Of a stretch of 64,000 bases of DNA, positions 30,312 to 39,189 are shown piece by piece. The notes below the pieces were generated by a model. It saw only the letters and a program-made list of their open reading frames with translations, had not been told where the DNA came from and did not search any database. The DNA lies in assembly GCA_028285145.1 (NCBI GenBank), contig JANQQC010000065.1:1-64000 (forward strand), written 5' to 3'. The position numbers and the translations under genes were made by a program. Source of the DNA: Hyphomonadaceae bacterium (GTDB taxonomy: Bacteria; Pseudomonadota; Alphaproteobacteria; Caulobacterales; Hyphomonadaceae). How positions within the stretch are numbered: position 1 is the first letter of the stretch; every line of letters starts with the position of its first letter.

Positions 30312-31087
30312 GACGGGTTTTGGACCTTCTGGAACAGCTGCAGAGCGTTCTCCTGCGTCACCTGTTTGATATCCTCGACATCCTGTCCGTGGAGGTTCGC
30401 AAGCGCCTCTGCAACGTGCTGGAGGTAAGCTGGTTCGTTCCTGCGTCCACGGAACGGCGTCGGTGCCAGATATGGGCAGTCTGTCTCAAGAATTATGCGT
30501 TCCAGCGGAATTCCCTGAATGACATCGCGAACATCATCCGCTCGCTTGAACGAGAGGATACCAGATACCGAGAAGTAAGCGTTGAGCTTCAGTGCACGCC
30601 GGGCGAGTTCGTGTCCGCCCGTGTAGCAGTGCAGCAGCGGCTGAAACACGCCAGCCTCGTATTCCTCTTCGAGGATGCCTGCCATCAGTTCGTCAGCCTC
30701 ACGCGTATGAAGGATCAAAGGCAGGTCCGTCCGACGCGCCGCTTCAATGTGGAGCCGCAGGCTTGTGACCTGCGCGTCCTCAGCGCTGTACCCGTAATGG
30801 AAGTCGAGACCTGTCTCACCGATCGCCACGACGCGGCTTTGCGTGGCCCGGCTCGTCAGATCCTCAACGGTGAGATCTGGGAAGTCCTTTGTATGGTGGG
30901 GATGAACGCCGACAGAGCACCAGATATCCTGATTGTCCTTCGCGATGGCAAGAACGCTCTCGAAATTGTCGAGGCGGTCACAGATCGCAAGGAACTTCTG
31001 GACGCCAGCCTCACGGGCGCGAGTTAGCACGTCCTGCAGGTCGTACTCGTAGGCTTCTCCGTGAAGGTTTACATGCGTGTCGAACAT
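30308..31087 (-). CDS. tatD: TatD-family metal-dependent DNase
   Basis: Amidohydrolase-fold 3'-5' DNase. The 259 residues show the N-terminal metal site FDTHVNLHG (a variation on the usual DSHCHL), GETGLDFHYGYS, HTREADELM, LHCYTGG and ETDCPYLAPTPFRGRRNEP. ATG at 31087 is chosen because it starts at the metal-binding strand, with AGG about 5 bases before it; the upstream extension has no homology. It lies 11 bases downstream of holB. Confidence 0.93.
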   Translation of the reverse strand: MFDTHVNLHGEAYEYDLQDVLTRAREAGVQKFLAICDRLDNFESVLAIAKDNQDIWCSVGVHPHHTKDFPDLTVEDLTSRATQSRVVAIGETGLDFHYGYSAEDAQVTSLRLHIEAARRTDLPLILHTREADELMAGILEEEYEAGVFQPLLHCYTGGHELARRALKLNAYFSVSGILSFKRADDVRDVIQGIPLERIILETDCPYLAPTPFRGRRNEPAYLQHVAEALANLHGQDVEDIKQVTQENALQLFQKVQNPS

Positions 31088-31098
31088 CGTCCCTGCGC

Positions 31099-32031
31099 TT
31101 ACCTCGACTGAGCCGAGGATTGAAGCGCATGAACCAGTTTCGATGCGGTCTGGACGCTGTCCATATTCAACGCAGCCGAGTCTCCGACGATACGAGACAA
31201 TTCCAGCCACACATCCGACATCTGAGGTGTGTCGTCGCTGGCGCTCGCTGCGAGGTTCAGAAGCTGAGACGCACCGGCCCGCAAAGGGTCAGCACCGGAA
31301 CCGGCCTTCTTGATGAACTCAGCCGCTGTTGCGTCGCTTCGAGAGCGAAACACGGCCTTCGCCGCGCTCGCGGCCGCCATGCATGCAGGTGTTGCGAGCT
31401 GCAGGCCAATTCCGGGCCGTCCGTGCGCGAGCGACGTTGCAGCCGCTATGTCGGTGCTATCCGTGGCGGCAGCCTCTATGGCGCTCCTCGTATCGTCATC
31501 GGAAAGCGTGTTGAGCCTCAGCGTGCGGCACCGCGAGCGAATTGTCGGAAGCAAAGGCTGTGTGCGGTGATTGATGAGGATCAGCAGGCAATTGGCGGGC
31601 GGCTCCTCGAGCGTCTTGAGGAGCGCGTTTGCGCCAGACCGGTTGAGATCATCCATCGCGTCGATGACGCCGACGCGCCATCCACCCAGCGCCGGTCTCA
31701 GGGCGAAGAAGCCGTTCAGCGCCCGGATGTCCGCAACGGGTATGTCCTGTTTGAGCTTACCCTTGTCGTCAGGCCGGCGTGTCAGCCAGTGAAAATCCGG
31801 ATGCGAGTCTGCAAGGATCTTCTGGACGACTGGATCGTCGACCGACTCGTCGGTGATCTCTACATCCGCGCCGAGCATTCGTGCCGCCATCCGACGCGCA
31901 ACAATGGATTTGCCAATGCCGGATGGCCCTTCAAGCAGCCAGGCATGATGAAGGCGTCCGCTCATGCGCGCGGTCTCGAATACGCCATAGGCGTCATGAT
32001 GCCCGAATAATGACCAGCCTGATGTGGTCAT
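31099..32031 (-). CDS. holB: DNA polymerase III delta' subunit
   Basis: Clamp-loader subunit. The 310 residues have the AAA+ P-loop LLEGPSGIGKSIVARRMA and the segment DDLNRSGANALLKTLEEPP with the SRC-like motif TIRSRCRTLRL. I do not see the four-cysteine zinc finger in the usual place. ATG at 32031 overlaps the tmk stop as ATGA, the standard tmk-holB coupling; a start 36 bases earlier is less likely. Confidence 0.93.
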   Translation of the reverse strand: MTTSGWSLFGHHDAYGVFETARMSGRLHHAWLLEGPSGIGKSIVARRMAARMLGADVEITDESVDDPVVQKILADSHPDFHWLTRRPDDKGKLKQDIPVADIRALNGFFALRPALGGWRVGVIDAMDDLNRSGANALLKTLEEPPANCLLILINHRTQPLLPTIRSRCRTLRLNTLSDDDTRSAIEAAATDSTDIAAATSLAHGRPGIGLQLATPACMAAASAAKAVFRSRSDATAAEFIKKAGSGADPLRAGASQLLNLAASASDDTPQMSDVWLELSRIVGDSAALNMDSVQTASKLVHALQSSAQSR

Positions 32032-32675
32032 GTTCCCGAGCCAGCTCTGTCGAGGATGAGTTGCCATGCCGCGTCGGCCAGCGATTCAGCAGGCATCAGT
32101 GCATCGAGCACAATGCATCTGTTTGGCTCTTGCTCTGCGATGTCCAGGAACCCTGTACGGACACGTTCGTGAAACGCGAGATCGCGCGCTTCGAACGCAT
32201 CAGGGGCGGTCGCGCCGTCGCGGGATTGCCGGCGCTCAAGAAGCGTTGCTGGCGCAGCATCGAGGATGAGTGTGAGAGCAGGGTGTTTGCTATCGAATGA
32301 AATCCGCTCAAGCGCCGAGATGTCTTCGCTCGACATACCACCGCCAACGCCCTGATAGACTCGGGTCGAGTCGGCAAACCGATCGCAGATGACAAGTTCA
32401 CCGCGTTGAAGCGCGGGCGTAATGACTTTCTCGAAATGGTCGGCGCGGGCTGCGTTCATGAGCAGGGCTTGTGAAGCTGGGGACAACGGATCGGTGTCAG
32501 GCACGCGAAGCACGACATCGCGGATATGTTCGGCGGCTGGCGTTCCACCGGGCTCGCGGGTGAGATAAACCGTGAAGCCAGCCGTACCCGCGCGGGCCTT
32601 CAGATTGGCCGCCAGAGTTGACTTGCCGACGCCCTCGCCTCCTTCAAGTGTTACGAAGAGACCCTGCTTCGGCAA
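32028..32675 (-). CDS. tmk: Thymidylate kinase
   Basis: Phosphorylates dTMP to dTDP. The 215 residues show the P-loop LEGGEGVGKSTLAANL, the DR(Y/F) motif CDRFADSTRVYQG and the TREPGGT motif. The start is TTG at 32675, three bases after the dacC stop; GAAGG lies upstream and no ATG precedes the P-loop. Order dacC-tmk-holB is typical. Confidence 0.95.
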   Translation of the reverse strand: MPKQGLFVTLEGGEGVGKSTLAANLKARAGTAGFTVYLTREPGGTPAAEHIRDVVLRVPDTDPLSPASQALLMNAARADHFEKVITPALQRGELVICDRFADSTRVYQGVGGGMSSEDISALERISFDSKHPALTLILDAAPATLLERRQSRDGATAPDAFEARDLAFHERVRTGFLDIAEQEPNRCIVLDALMPAESLADAAWQLILDRAGSGT

Positions 32676-32678
32676 CGA

Positions 32679-33836
32679 TCAGCCTTCACCGCCGGAAATA
32701 CGAAGGCTTAGTCCTTCAATCGCCCGCCCGATAAAGCCGAGCTTGGCCGAGCTTTCTTCTGCGATGACCGGCGCGCTTTCCTGTTCCACACCGTCAATGG
32801 ACACGATCAGGCGGCCGACCTCGTCGCCAGCCGTCACAGGGGCATTCAATGGGGCATTGTAGGCAAGCTCGACTGTTGCACCGTCAAAGGCCCGTCGGTG
32901 AGCACTGAAGGTAATCGGTTCCGCGAGCGACACCGCAATGCTGCGCTTCTCACCAAGCCAGACCGGGACTTCCGGGAGCTCAAGAAGTTTTGGCGAAATC
33001 GTGCGCGTCTCGAAGCTGGTAAAAGCCATGCGCATCAGCCGTTCAGCTTCGGCGCGGCGCGCGCTCATTGTTTCCAGCCCATTGATGACAATCGTCCGAC
33101 GCGTGCCGTCTCGGATTGCGGAGGCGACAAGCCCGTACCCGGAGACTTCGAGGTGGCCCGTTTTCAGCCCATCGACTCCGTCCATCCGGCCGAGCAGCGG
33201 GTTGCGGTTGGGCTGGCTGATGCCGCGCCATTCATAGGAGCTCTCATCGTAGAGGGCGTAGAGGTCTGGAAAACGGTCGATTGTAAGTCGCGCAAGTTCT
33301 GCAAGTTCCTCAGCGGTCATGCGCTGATCGGGACCATCCAGGCCTGTGGAATTCTCGAAGGTTGCGGAGTCGAGCCCGAGCTCCCGGGCGAGGGCTGTCA
33401 TTTCCATCGCGAAGGCCGCTTCGCTGCCGGAGATGCCTTCGGCGAGGACGATGCAGGCATCATTGCCTGAAAGCACGATGACGCCGCGAAGAAGTTCCTC
33501 GACAGTCGGCTGGTCGCCAACGGCAAGTCCCATGGTCGATCCGCCGGACGCCCAGCCGCCGCGCTGCCAAGCATTCTCGCTGACCGTGAACTTATCGGTG
33601 AGGGCGATTTCGCCGCGCTCCAAACGGTCAAAAACAAGGTAGGCGGTCATGACTTTCGTCATTGAGGCCGGAATCATCGGGACATCGCCCTGTTTGGAAA
33701 ACAGGATCGCGCCCGTCTCATGGTCCATGATGACGGCATAGTCGGCATCTGTCGGAATGAGCGGTGTGGATTGAGCCAGCGCGGTGGTTGCGGAGAGTGC
33801 GCTAACTGCAAGGGATATCAGGGTATTACGGATCAT
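32679..33836 (-). CDS. dacC: D-alanyl-D-alanine carboxypeptidase (low-molecular-weight PBP, PBP5/6 type)
   Basis: Periplasmic, membrane-anchored enzyme trimming peptidoglycan stem pentapeptides. The 385 residues include a signal peptide (about 1-21, SALSATTALAQS) and the serine motifs SxxK (PASMTKVMTAY, near residue 60), SGN and KTG (LKTGHLEVSGYG). The C-terminal PBP5-type beta domain and an amphipathic tail (FIGRAIEGLSLRI) follow. The symbol is by position and family; dacA would be equally fair. Confidence 0.93.
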   Translation of the reverse strand: MIRNTLISLAVSALSATTALAQSTPLIPTDADYAVIMDHETGAILFSKQGDVPMIPASMTKVMTAYLVFDRLERGEIALTDKFTVSENAWQRGGWASGGSTMGLAVGDQPTVEELLRGVIVLSGNDACIVLAEGISGSEAAFAMEMTALARELGLDSATFENSTGLDGPDQRMTAEELAELARLTIDRFPDLYALYDESSYEWRGISQPNRNPLLGRMDGVDGLKTGHLEVSGYGLVASAIRDGTRRTIVINGLETMSARRAEAERLMRMAFTSFETRTISPKLLELPEVPVWLGEKRSIAVSLAEPITFSAHRRAFDGATVELAYNAPLNAPVTAGDEVGRLIVSIDGVEQESAPVIAEESSAKLGFIGRAIEGLSLRISGGEG

Positions 33837-33942
33837 CTCGCGTCTCTCTAGCGGAGATCGCGCTTGGTCGCATCCCCTTCATGTCGCAGTGACACGAAAA
33901 AGGGACAGCTTTGAGGCCGACGTCAAGAACCCCTCGCCCGCT

Positions 33943-35088
33943 TTAGCGCGAGACGACAACCCCCTGTTGGAATCCATCGCGGACCAGACCATCGCGCTTC
34001 GCGTTGGCAGCGGCGCGGCTACTGACGGGACCGACAAATACGCGGAAGAAATCAGCACCACGAATACGGGCGGTTTCGATTTCGACCGGATAGCGGCCAC
34101 CAAGGGATGATTGCAGGCTCTGTGCGTTGGAAATGTCGCTGAATGCGCCAACCTGAACAAAGAACCGGCCATCTGAAGCATTGACTGACCCTGGCACCAC
34201 CGGATCTGGCACCGGAAGTCGGGGTTCGGCAACAACCTCTTGTTCGAACGAAACGAACGATTTCTCCGGTTCAGGTGTCTGAGGTTTCGGCGCAGGTGCA
34301 GCCGAACCAAGATAACGGATGCGGACATTCGCCTGCTCAGCACCCACAAAACCAAGCTTGTCTGCCGCCGCCTTCGACAAGTCGATGGCGCGTCCGTCTA
34401 CGAAAGGCCCCCTATCGTTCACGCGCACAACAACCTCGCGGTTATTATCGGTGTTCACAATCTGCACGAGGCTTGGCAGTGGCAGCGTCGGGTGTGCCGC
34501 CGTCAGGGCATTCATATCGAAGATTTCTCCATTGGCGGTTGGTGCGCCGTGGAAGGATTCGCCATACCAGGAGGCGATTCCGAACTCGTCAGCGCTGACA
34601 GTGTCGGCACGCGGTGACATGAAGGGTTCTGCGGGCAGCACTGCGGCCGGAGCCACTGCCCTACTCTCTTCAAAATCGTTGAAAGCGGGCGGGGTTATCG
34701 CAGGCACTGGGGCCGTCGCTGGTGGTTTCGTACTTGGCACAGGCGCTGTCAGGGCGGCCATCTGAACAGGTTCCCGAACGACGGGCGCAGCTGGTGGTGT
34801 TGCCCGAGCAGCTGCGGGTTCTGGAGAGGACGGATAACGAAACTGAATGCGCGCGCCGCCTGTTGAACTCGTTATTGTCGTCGCGCGAGGCGTAACCGGA
34901 GCTGTACGGACAGGCGCTGGAGCGACTGTTTCAGCGGTGGTCGCGGCCGGCGCGCCCTTCCCTGCGTATACGATCGGTGCAGGCTGATTGCGCGATCCCG
35001 CCGCGGCAGGCAGCGCGCAAACGAGTGTTGCGCCAGCTGCGATAAGGGTCGTCTTCAGTAATTGGGCGTGTACGTGGCCAAAAGCCAT
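33943..35088 (-). CDS. rlpA: RlpA-like septal lytic transglycosylase with SPOR domain
   Basis: Envelope protein expected to cut denuded glycan strands at the septum. The 381 residues comprise a signal peptide (about 1-30) and a Pro/Ala-rich low-complexity linker to about residue 165. The double-psi beta-barrel follows (GIASWYGESFHGAPTANGE, NDRGPFVDGRAIDLS). A C-terminal SPOR domain (about 305-381, FFVQVGAFSDISNAQSL) would target septal glycans. No lipobox Cys is seen at the signal cleavage site, so it may not be a lipoprotein. ATG at 35088 is chosen for its AGGA site and direct entry into the signal peptide; an in-frame start 48 bases upstream is possible. Confidence 0.9.
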   Translation of the reverse strand: MAFGHVHAQLLKTTLIAAGATLVCALPAAAGSRNQPAPIVYAGKGAPAATTAETVAPAPVRTAPVTPRATTITSSTGGARIQFRYPSSPEPAAARATPPAAPVVREPVQMAALTAPVPSTKPPATAPVPAITPPAFNDFEESRAVAPAAVLPAEPFMSPRADTVSADEFGIASWYGESFHGAPTANGEIFDMNALTAAHPTLPLPSLVQIVNTDNNREVVVRVNDRGPFVDGRAIDLSKAAADKLGFVGAEQANVRIRYLGSAAPAPKPQTPEPEKSFVSFEQEVVAEPRLPVPDPVVPGSVNASDGRFFVQVGAFSDISNAQSLQSSLGGRYPVEIETARIRGADFFRVFVGPVSSRAAANAKRDGLVRDGFQQGVVVSR

Positions 35089-35287
35089 TCTTGCGTCCTC
35101 GTTCTGCGGTCCGGTCCATCCATTTTGGATGAACATCAGCGGGTTCTCCCACCTACAGATCGATGTTTAGCAGACATGCCTGCATATACGGTGAACAAGC
35201 GCCGTGAATTTGAAAGACTGTGTAAACGCTTTGCAAAGACAAAGGACCCTTGCAATTTCATCACTGGCGCGCGAAAGAGCGTCGCCC

Positions 35288-35377
<90 letters not shown>

Positions 35378-35456
35378 CTCGCCGCCGACTGCACGAAGTT
35401 ATGCTCCGCCGGTTTGCGGGATGTTTGAGATATTGCGCTCGTCCGGATTGGATGGG

Positions 35457-36770
35457 TCAGTTGGACAGAACGATCGAATGCGGGCCGTGCGGTGTTTCGA
35501 TGGAGGTGCGCAGCTTGACAAGTGAGGCCGCATCACCGTCGATCAGCTTCCAGAAATCGATCGAGCCGCCTTCGCGATTTCGATCGAAATGGTCGTAGTT
35601 TACGACTGCGACATAGCTGCTCGACGCATCCCAAACAGCCGCTTCGGGAAGGATGCCGTCAAAGGCGTAGGTTCCAACGGTATGGAGCCGCCCGGTATCC
35701 CGATCGATGTCGATCAGTGTGAGAGATGAATATGGCGTGTGCCGCGGATCGTCAGCCGGGGCATAGGATACTTCCAGATTTGTGGTCACCGCCCATTCGC
35801 CGTCCGGTGATATGGCAATGCCCTCCGGGGAGGTACCAGTTTCGGCGCGCCCGATCAGAAAATGCTGGGGTCCATTCTCACCAGCTTCCGATGCGAAACG
35901 GATCGACGTGACATCCCCTGCCGGCGCTTCCGTCCAAACGCCCACGACATCGCCACCCCAATAAAGATTGCCCGTCAGAAAATAGCTTCCATCCGGTGTG
36001 AACCGCCCCATGAAGGGGTATTTCGAGACCAGAACCGGGTTGCCCCATTCTTCAAGCGAAACGCCTTCCTCACCACGTACGACTTGCGCAAATCGGATGA
36101 TCGCCCGGTTGACGTCGGTGATCGCGACAAAGTCCCCCGATGGATGCCACTCGACATGGCTCAGCCTGTCGGTCGGTTCGGTTCCGGGCACGGATGCATA
36201 GCTCGGTTCCCCCAACGCGCCGTCGACCAGCGGAACAAATGCGACGCCGCGCCCATCGGCCGGATGCATGGCGATCGCCGCCATGTCGCCGGACGGGCTG
36301 AGCGATAAGCCCTCCGGCCGTGAGCCGACATCGAGCTGTTGGACGACGCGCGGTTCATTCGCGTCAGAAACATCAACGAGTGTCAGAAGCGAGCCGACCG
36401 GGAGGTCGCCGAAAGACTGCGCGTCGGTGCCGCGTTCTCCGAATGACTCCGAGACGACGGCAAAGCGGCCATCCGGCGTGACGGCGACGGCGGTCGGCGC
36501 GCCGGCGACCGAGTTTGAGACTTTAACTGTCGCCACAGTTACATCGGTAAGGTCCGGGCTCATGGTTGCGACGATGAGGGCGTCGTCGCTTTCCTTGGTC
36601 CCGAGTTGTCCATTCACGTAAGCTGAAGCGAGCATGTCGCCATCGCTGATTGCGACAAGCTTGCCACCCTGAAAGTTCATATAGGGCGCTTCCGCGAACG
36701 CAGCGCAGTTCGTAATCGCAAAAGCCGATAAAGCGATTGCTGTTGTGGCGGTTAGTTTCATTGGTTTCAT
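35457..36770 (-). CDS. Exported beta-propeller (lactonase-like/YVTN) protein
   Basis: A 437-residue protein with a signal peptide (about 1-27, ending NCAAFAEA). At least five propeller-blade motifs follow: TPDGRFAVVSES, SPSGDMAAIAM, HPSGDFVAITD, TPDGSYFLTGN and SPDGEWAVTTN. It resembles lactonase-fold/YVTN proteins, but no catalytic residues can be assigned. The start is uncertain (36770 or 36761). A LysR regulator is divergently transcribed 120 bases away, so the propeller gene is its most likely target. The ligand is unknown. Confidence 0.8.
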   Translation of the reverse strand: MKPMKLTATTAIALSAFAITNCAAFAEAPYMNFQGGKLVAISDGDMLASAYVNGQLGTKESDDALIVATMSPDLTDVTVATVKVSNSVAGAPTAVAVTPDGRFAVVSESFGERGTDAQSFGDLPVGSLLTLVDVSDANEPRVVQQLDVGSRPEGLSLSPSGDMAAIAMHPADGRGVAFVPLVDGALGEPSYASVPGTEPTDRLSHVEWHPSGDFVAITDVNRAIIRFAQVVRGEEGVSLEEWGNPVLVSKYPFMGRFTPDGSYFLTGNLYWGGDVVGVWTEAPAGDVTSIRFASEAGENGPQHFLIGRAETGTSPEGIAISPDGEWAVTTNLEVSYAPADDPRHTPYSSLTLIDIDRDTGRLHTVGTYAFDGILPEAAVWDASSSYVAVVNYDHFDRNREGGSIDFWKLIDGDAASLVKLRTSIETPHGPHSIVLSN

Positions 36771-36827
36771 CCGATCATATGGGCCAGAATTAAAAGGCAA
36801 CCGGCGATATGGCGCACGTTCAGCACA

Positions 36828-36850
36828 TGAGAAATTCTGATATCATCTCA
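36828..36850. promoter_or_regulatory. Candidate LysR-type operator
   Basis: TGAGA (36828-36832) and TCTCA (36846-36850) form an inverted repeat separated by 13 bases, in the 120-base region between the propeller gene and its divergent LysR gene. LysR regulators usually bind interrupted dyads in such positions. The arms are short, so this remains tentative. Confidence 0.4.
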
Positions 36851-36890
36851 CCTGATCGGTTATTGCGATTACTGAGTGAGGGCGTCCCCT

Positions 36891-37772
36891 ATGGACACGA
36901 AACGGCTGCGATTGTTCGTCATTCTGGCGGAGGATCTCCATTTCGGGCGCGCGGCAAAACGGGCAGGCGTCGCCCAGTCGGTCTTGTCGGTTCACATCAA
37001 ACGGCTCGAGGATGAGTTGGGACTTGACCTATTTGCCCGTACGAAAAGAGAAGTCCGCCTGACACCATCCGGCCAGCACTTTCTTTATGAAGCGCGCGCC
37101 ATTCTGGATCGGATCGAGCGTGGCCGTCGTGTTGCAGCCTCGTTGGCGCATGGAAATACGCAGGTCCTACGGGTCGCCATGACCACGGTCGCAATGCTCG
37201 GTATTGCACCGCAATGGATTGGCGGTTTTAAGGACGCATTTCCTAAGGTCGACATTCAACTGCTCGAACTGGGAACTGTGGAACAGGAAATAGCCTTGGC
37301 CGATGGGGAAATCGACATAGGCTTCCTGCATCCCCCACTCGATCGGGAAGACTTGCGACTCTGCCTCTTGGTGCCTTCAGCGTTCTTTGCCCTGCGGCGC
37401 AGAAGTGACGCGCCAAGCGATGAGCCCGTGGCTTGGGAAACTGTCCTCAATGAACCGCTCGTCTTCTATGGTCGTCGGCGGGCCCCGCGGCTCTACGATG
37501 CAATCATCAGCTCAGCCGTGGATCACGAGATCACGATCAGGATCGTTTCAGAAGCCCCGTCCTTCCTGTCCGCTGCAAGTGCTGCATCCGCAGGTATCGG
37601 AACAGCATTGCTGCCCGAAGAATTGCGATCACGTATTCCGGAGAACAGCGTCCCGGCCAGCATCGAGAGTTGTCCCTTAGTGCTGGAGAATGCAGTCGCC
37701 TATCGAGCTAACCACAGCAATCCAGCGGTGGATTGGTTCATGCAACACATTCAGCGCCGCGTTAGACTGTAG
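36891..37772 (+). CDS. LysR-family transcriptional regulator
   Basis: A 293-residue regulator. The N-terminal winged helix-turn-helix (about 1-62) includes RLRLFVILAEDLHFGRAAKR and LSVHIKRLEDELGLDLFART. The periplasmic-binding-like effector domain follows (about 90-290). ATG at 36891 starts just before the conserved HTH; an in-frame start 15 bases earlier is possible. No adjacent metabolic genes suggest the inducer. Confidence 0.92.
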   Translation: MDTKRLRLFVILAEDLHFGRAAKRAGVAQSVLSVHIKRLEDELGLDLFARTKREVRLTPSGQHFLYEARAILDRIERGRRVAASLAHGNTQVLRVAMTTVAMLGIAPQWIGGFKDAFPKVDIQLLELGTVEQEIALADGEIDIGFLHPPLDREDLRLCLLVPSAFFALRRRSDAPSDEPVAWETVLNEPLVFYGRRRAPRLYDAIISSAVDHEITIRIVSEAPSFLSAASAASAGIGTALLPEELRSRIPENSVPASIESCPLVLENAVAYRANHSNPAVDWFMQHIQRRVRL

Positions 37773-38081
37773 GTGCCTCTAGGTTTCATCAAACATCCAA
37801 CAAGTGATTGAAGAGTTCGTGCTGTGAGAAGAGCTCTTGAAAGCGGTCGTCCGCAGCGGGTCATGGGAAGGCGTACTGCTCCGCAAAATTGATCAATACA
37901 GCACGCCGCGCAGCCATGTCATCGTAGCCTATGGCGAAGCAATAGGTTGGCTTCCATGGTCATTCTCCATATGAGTGAGCTTCTGAAACGTGCGCCGAGC
38001 GCTGACCTGAGAGATGTCGAAACTCGCAAAACCCGCGGCAACGATGCTTTGCTGAACTGAATGATGGTGTCGACGCCCTGT
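37773..38081. other. 309-base intergenic region without a recognisable gene
   Basis: This lies between the convergent LysR and DUF4332 genes. On the minus strand a stretch of about 30 codons without a start (around 37865-37955; contains YCFAIGYDDMAARRAVLINF) reads like a protein fragment but matches nothing I recognise. No terminator with a T-tract is seen. It may be decayed coding DNA. Confidence 0.4.
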
Positions 38082-38738
38082 TCAAGGAACGTAAGCTGCG
38101 GCGCTCACCAGACGCCTGACGTCTCTCAAGCCGACTTTGCCTTTGTAGAACTTCGCCCCTTGGTTGGCCTTTGCGATCGCCTCGAAAAGCGCTTCGGGAT
38201 CGGCCTTGGCCACTGCCGCCGCACTCGAGACGCCAGCGGCGACCAGAGTTCTCGCAAAGGTCGGGCTGACCCATTGGACGCGACTTAGATCGGAGAGTTC
38301 AAAGACTTCCTCCAGCTTCTTCGGATTCGCGCCGGTCTTCTTAGCGAATGCGCTCACGTCTCTAGAAGCCGCCTCAAATAGCTGTCGCGTGTTCTTTATG
38401 CCCGCACTTTCGAGGCGCTCGATCAAACTGCTTTTGAGCCACTCGAATTCACGGAGCGCCCTTGGCTTGGGAAAGAAGCCGTTGACGGTTCGTCTGAGCA
38501 ATTGAAGATAATTCAGATCGATGCCGGATGTTTTCGACAGAGTCGCCAGAGACTTTTTGGATTTCAGCGCAGCGCGCAAATCGGCAACAGACGCTATCCC
38601 TGCCCTTTGCAGCGCGGTCATCTTATCTTCGATCCCATCCAGCAGAGGCTTCTGGCTAGGTATGAGGTCGGTGGCTTCCAGACGCTCCCGCAACGCGTCC
38701 AGTCCCGTCGCCTCATCATCTAGATAGTAGCCCGTCAC
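38082..38738 (-). CDS. DUF4332 domain-containing protein
   Basis: A 218-residue protein made largely of helix-hairpin-helix-like repeats (GIASVADLRAALKS, GIKNTRQLFEAAS, GVSSAAAVAKADPEALFEAI). These are the hallmark of DUF4332. The repeats resemble DNA- or protein-binding HhH units, but the role is unknown. I chose GTG at 38738 because it overlaps the stop of the upstream 42-codon gene (GTGA) and has GAGG 8 bases before it; an upstream ATG at 38783 would overlap that gene by about 50 bases. Confidence 0.75.
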   Translation of the reverse strand: MTGYYLDDEATGLDALRERLEATDLIPSQKPLLDGIEDKMTALQRAGIASVADLRAALKSKKSLATLSKTSGIDLNYLQLLRRTVNGFFPKPRALREFEWLKSSLIERLESAGIKNTRQLFEAASRDVSAFAKKTGANPKKLEEVFELSDLSRVQWVSPTFARTLVAAGVSSAAAVAKADPEALFEAIAKANQGAKFYKGKVGLRDVRRLVSAAAYVP

Positions 38739-38863
38739 GAGTTTTCCTCTCGTTTGAGCATCCTTGCCTGCAGAGACACCCACCAGATGACTCCTGCACC
38801 GATCAGAAACAGGCCGAGACCACCAAGAAACAGGCAGACAAACAGCATCGGAGGCATGGTCAT
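38735..38863 (-). CDS. 42-residue single-span membrane protein
   Basis: A small open frame beginning MTMPPMLFVCLF, with one hydrophobic helix rich in Gly and Leu (about residues 5-28) and a basic tail ending ARMLKREENS. Its stop overlaps the DUF4332 start (GTGA), which argues it is translated and functionally linked. The ribosome-binding site is weak (GAGAA). No family is recognised. Confidence 0.6.
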   Translation of the reverse strand: MTMPPMLFVCLFLGGLGLFLIGAGVIWWVSLQARMLKREENS

Positions 38864-39189
38864 GGTGAGTTCTCTATTGAGCGGCTAGGCTTTGCGTCAG
38901 GGGCTCAATAGCTGGATTGTTCGAAAGGCCGATTGATACGTGTCAGTCGCCTCAGATTATGCCGGCGTGCTTGCGACCGGCTTCGGACTCATCTTGCATC
39001 AGACAGAAAAAGGGCCGACGCGAAGGCCGGCCAAGTTAGCAAGAAGGACGTTGGCTCGCACAAGTGAGGTTCACACAGCGCACGACCCAACGGTCATGTT
39101 TATAGATGATTCAAGCTGAACGAGCGGATGGGGATCGCGTTATCTTTCGTTCAGTGTGAGTGGGAAACCAGAACAAGATGAATGCATGT
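38864..39189. other. 326-base intergenic region
   Basis: This contains the promoter region of the 42-residue protein/DUF4332 pair and, on the minus strand, a strong intrinsic terminator (39007-39032) for the upstream AMACR-phosphatase transcript. A second inverted repeat (CTGAACGA 39116-39123 with TCGTTCAG 39147-39154) has no T-tract. No gene is seen. Confidence 0.6.
39007..39032 (-). terminator. Intrinsic terminator after the phosphatase gene
   Basis: On the minus strand, GGCCGGC pairs with GCGTCGGCC-derived bases (7-base stem with one wobble, loop around TTCG) and is followed by CTTTTT. It lies about 160 bases downstream of the histidine phosphatase stop. Confidence 0.7.

Noticed and set aside
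30889-32010. 373-codon open frame on the plus strand
   Set aside because: It lies antisense to tatD and holB, which have clear motifs; Arg-rich composition is typical of a high-GC shadow frame.
39116-39154. CTGAACGA/TCGTTCAG inverted repeat as a terminator
   Set aside because: The loop is long (23 bases) and no T-tract follows on either strand; the hairpin at 39007-39032 is a better terminator.
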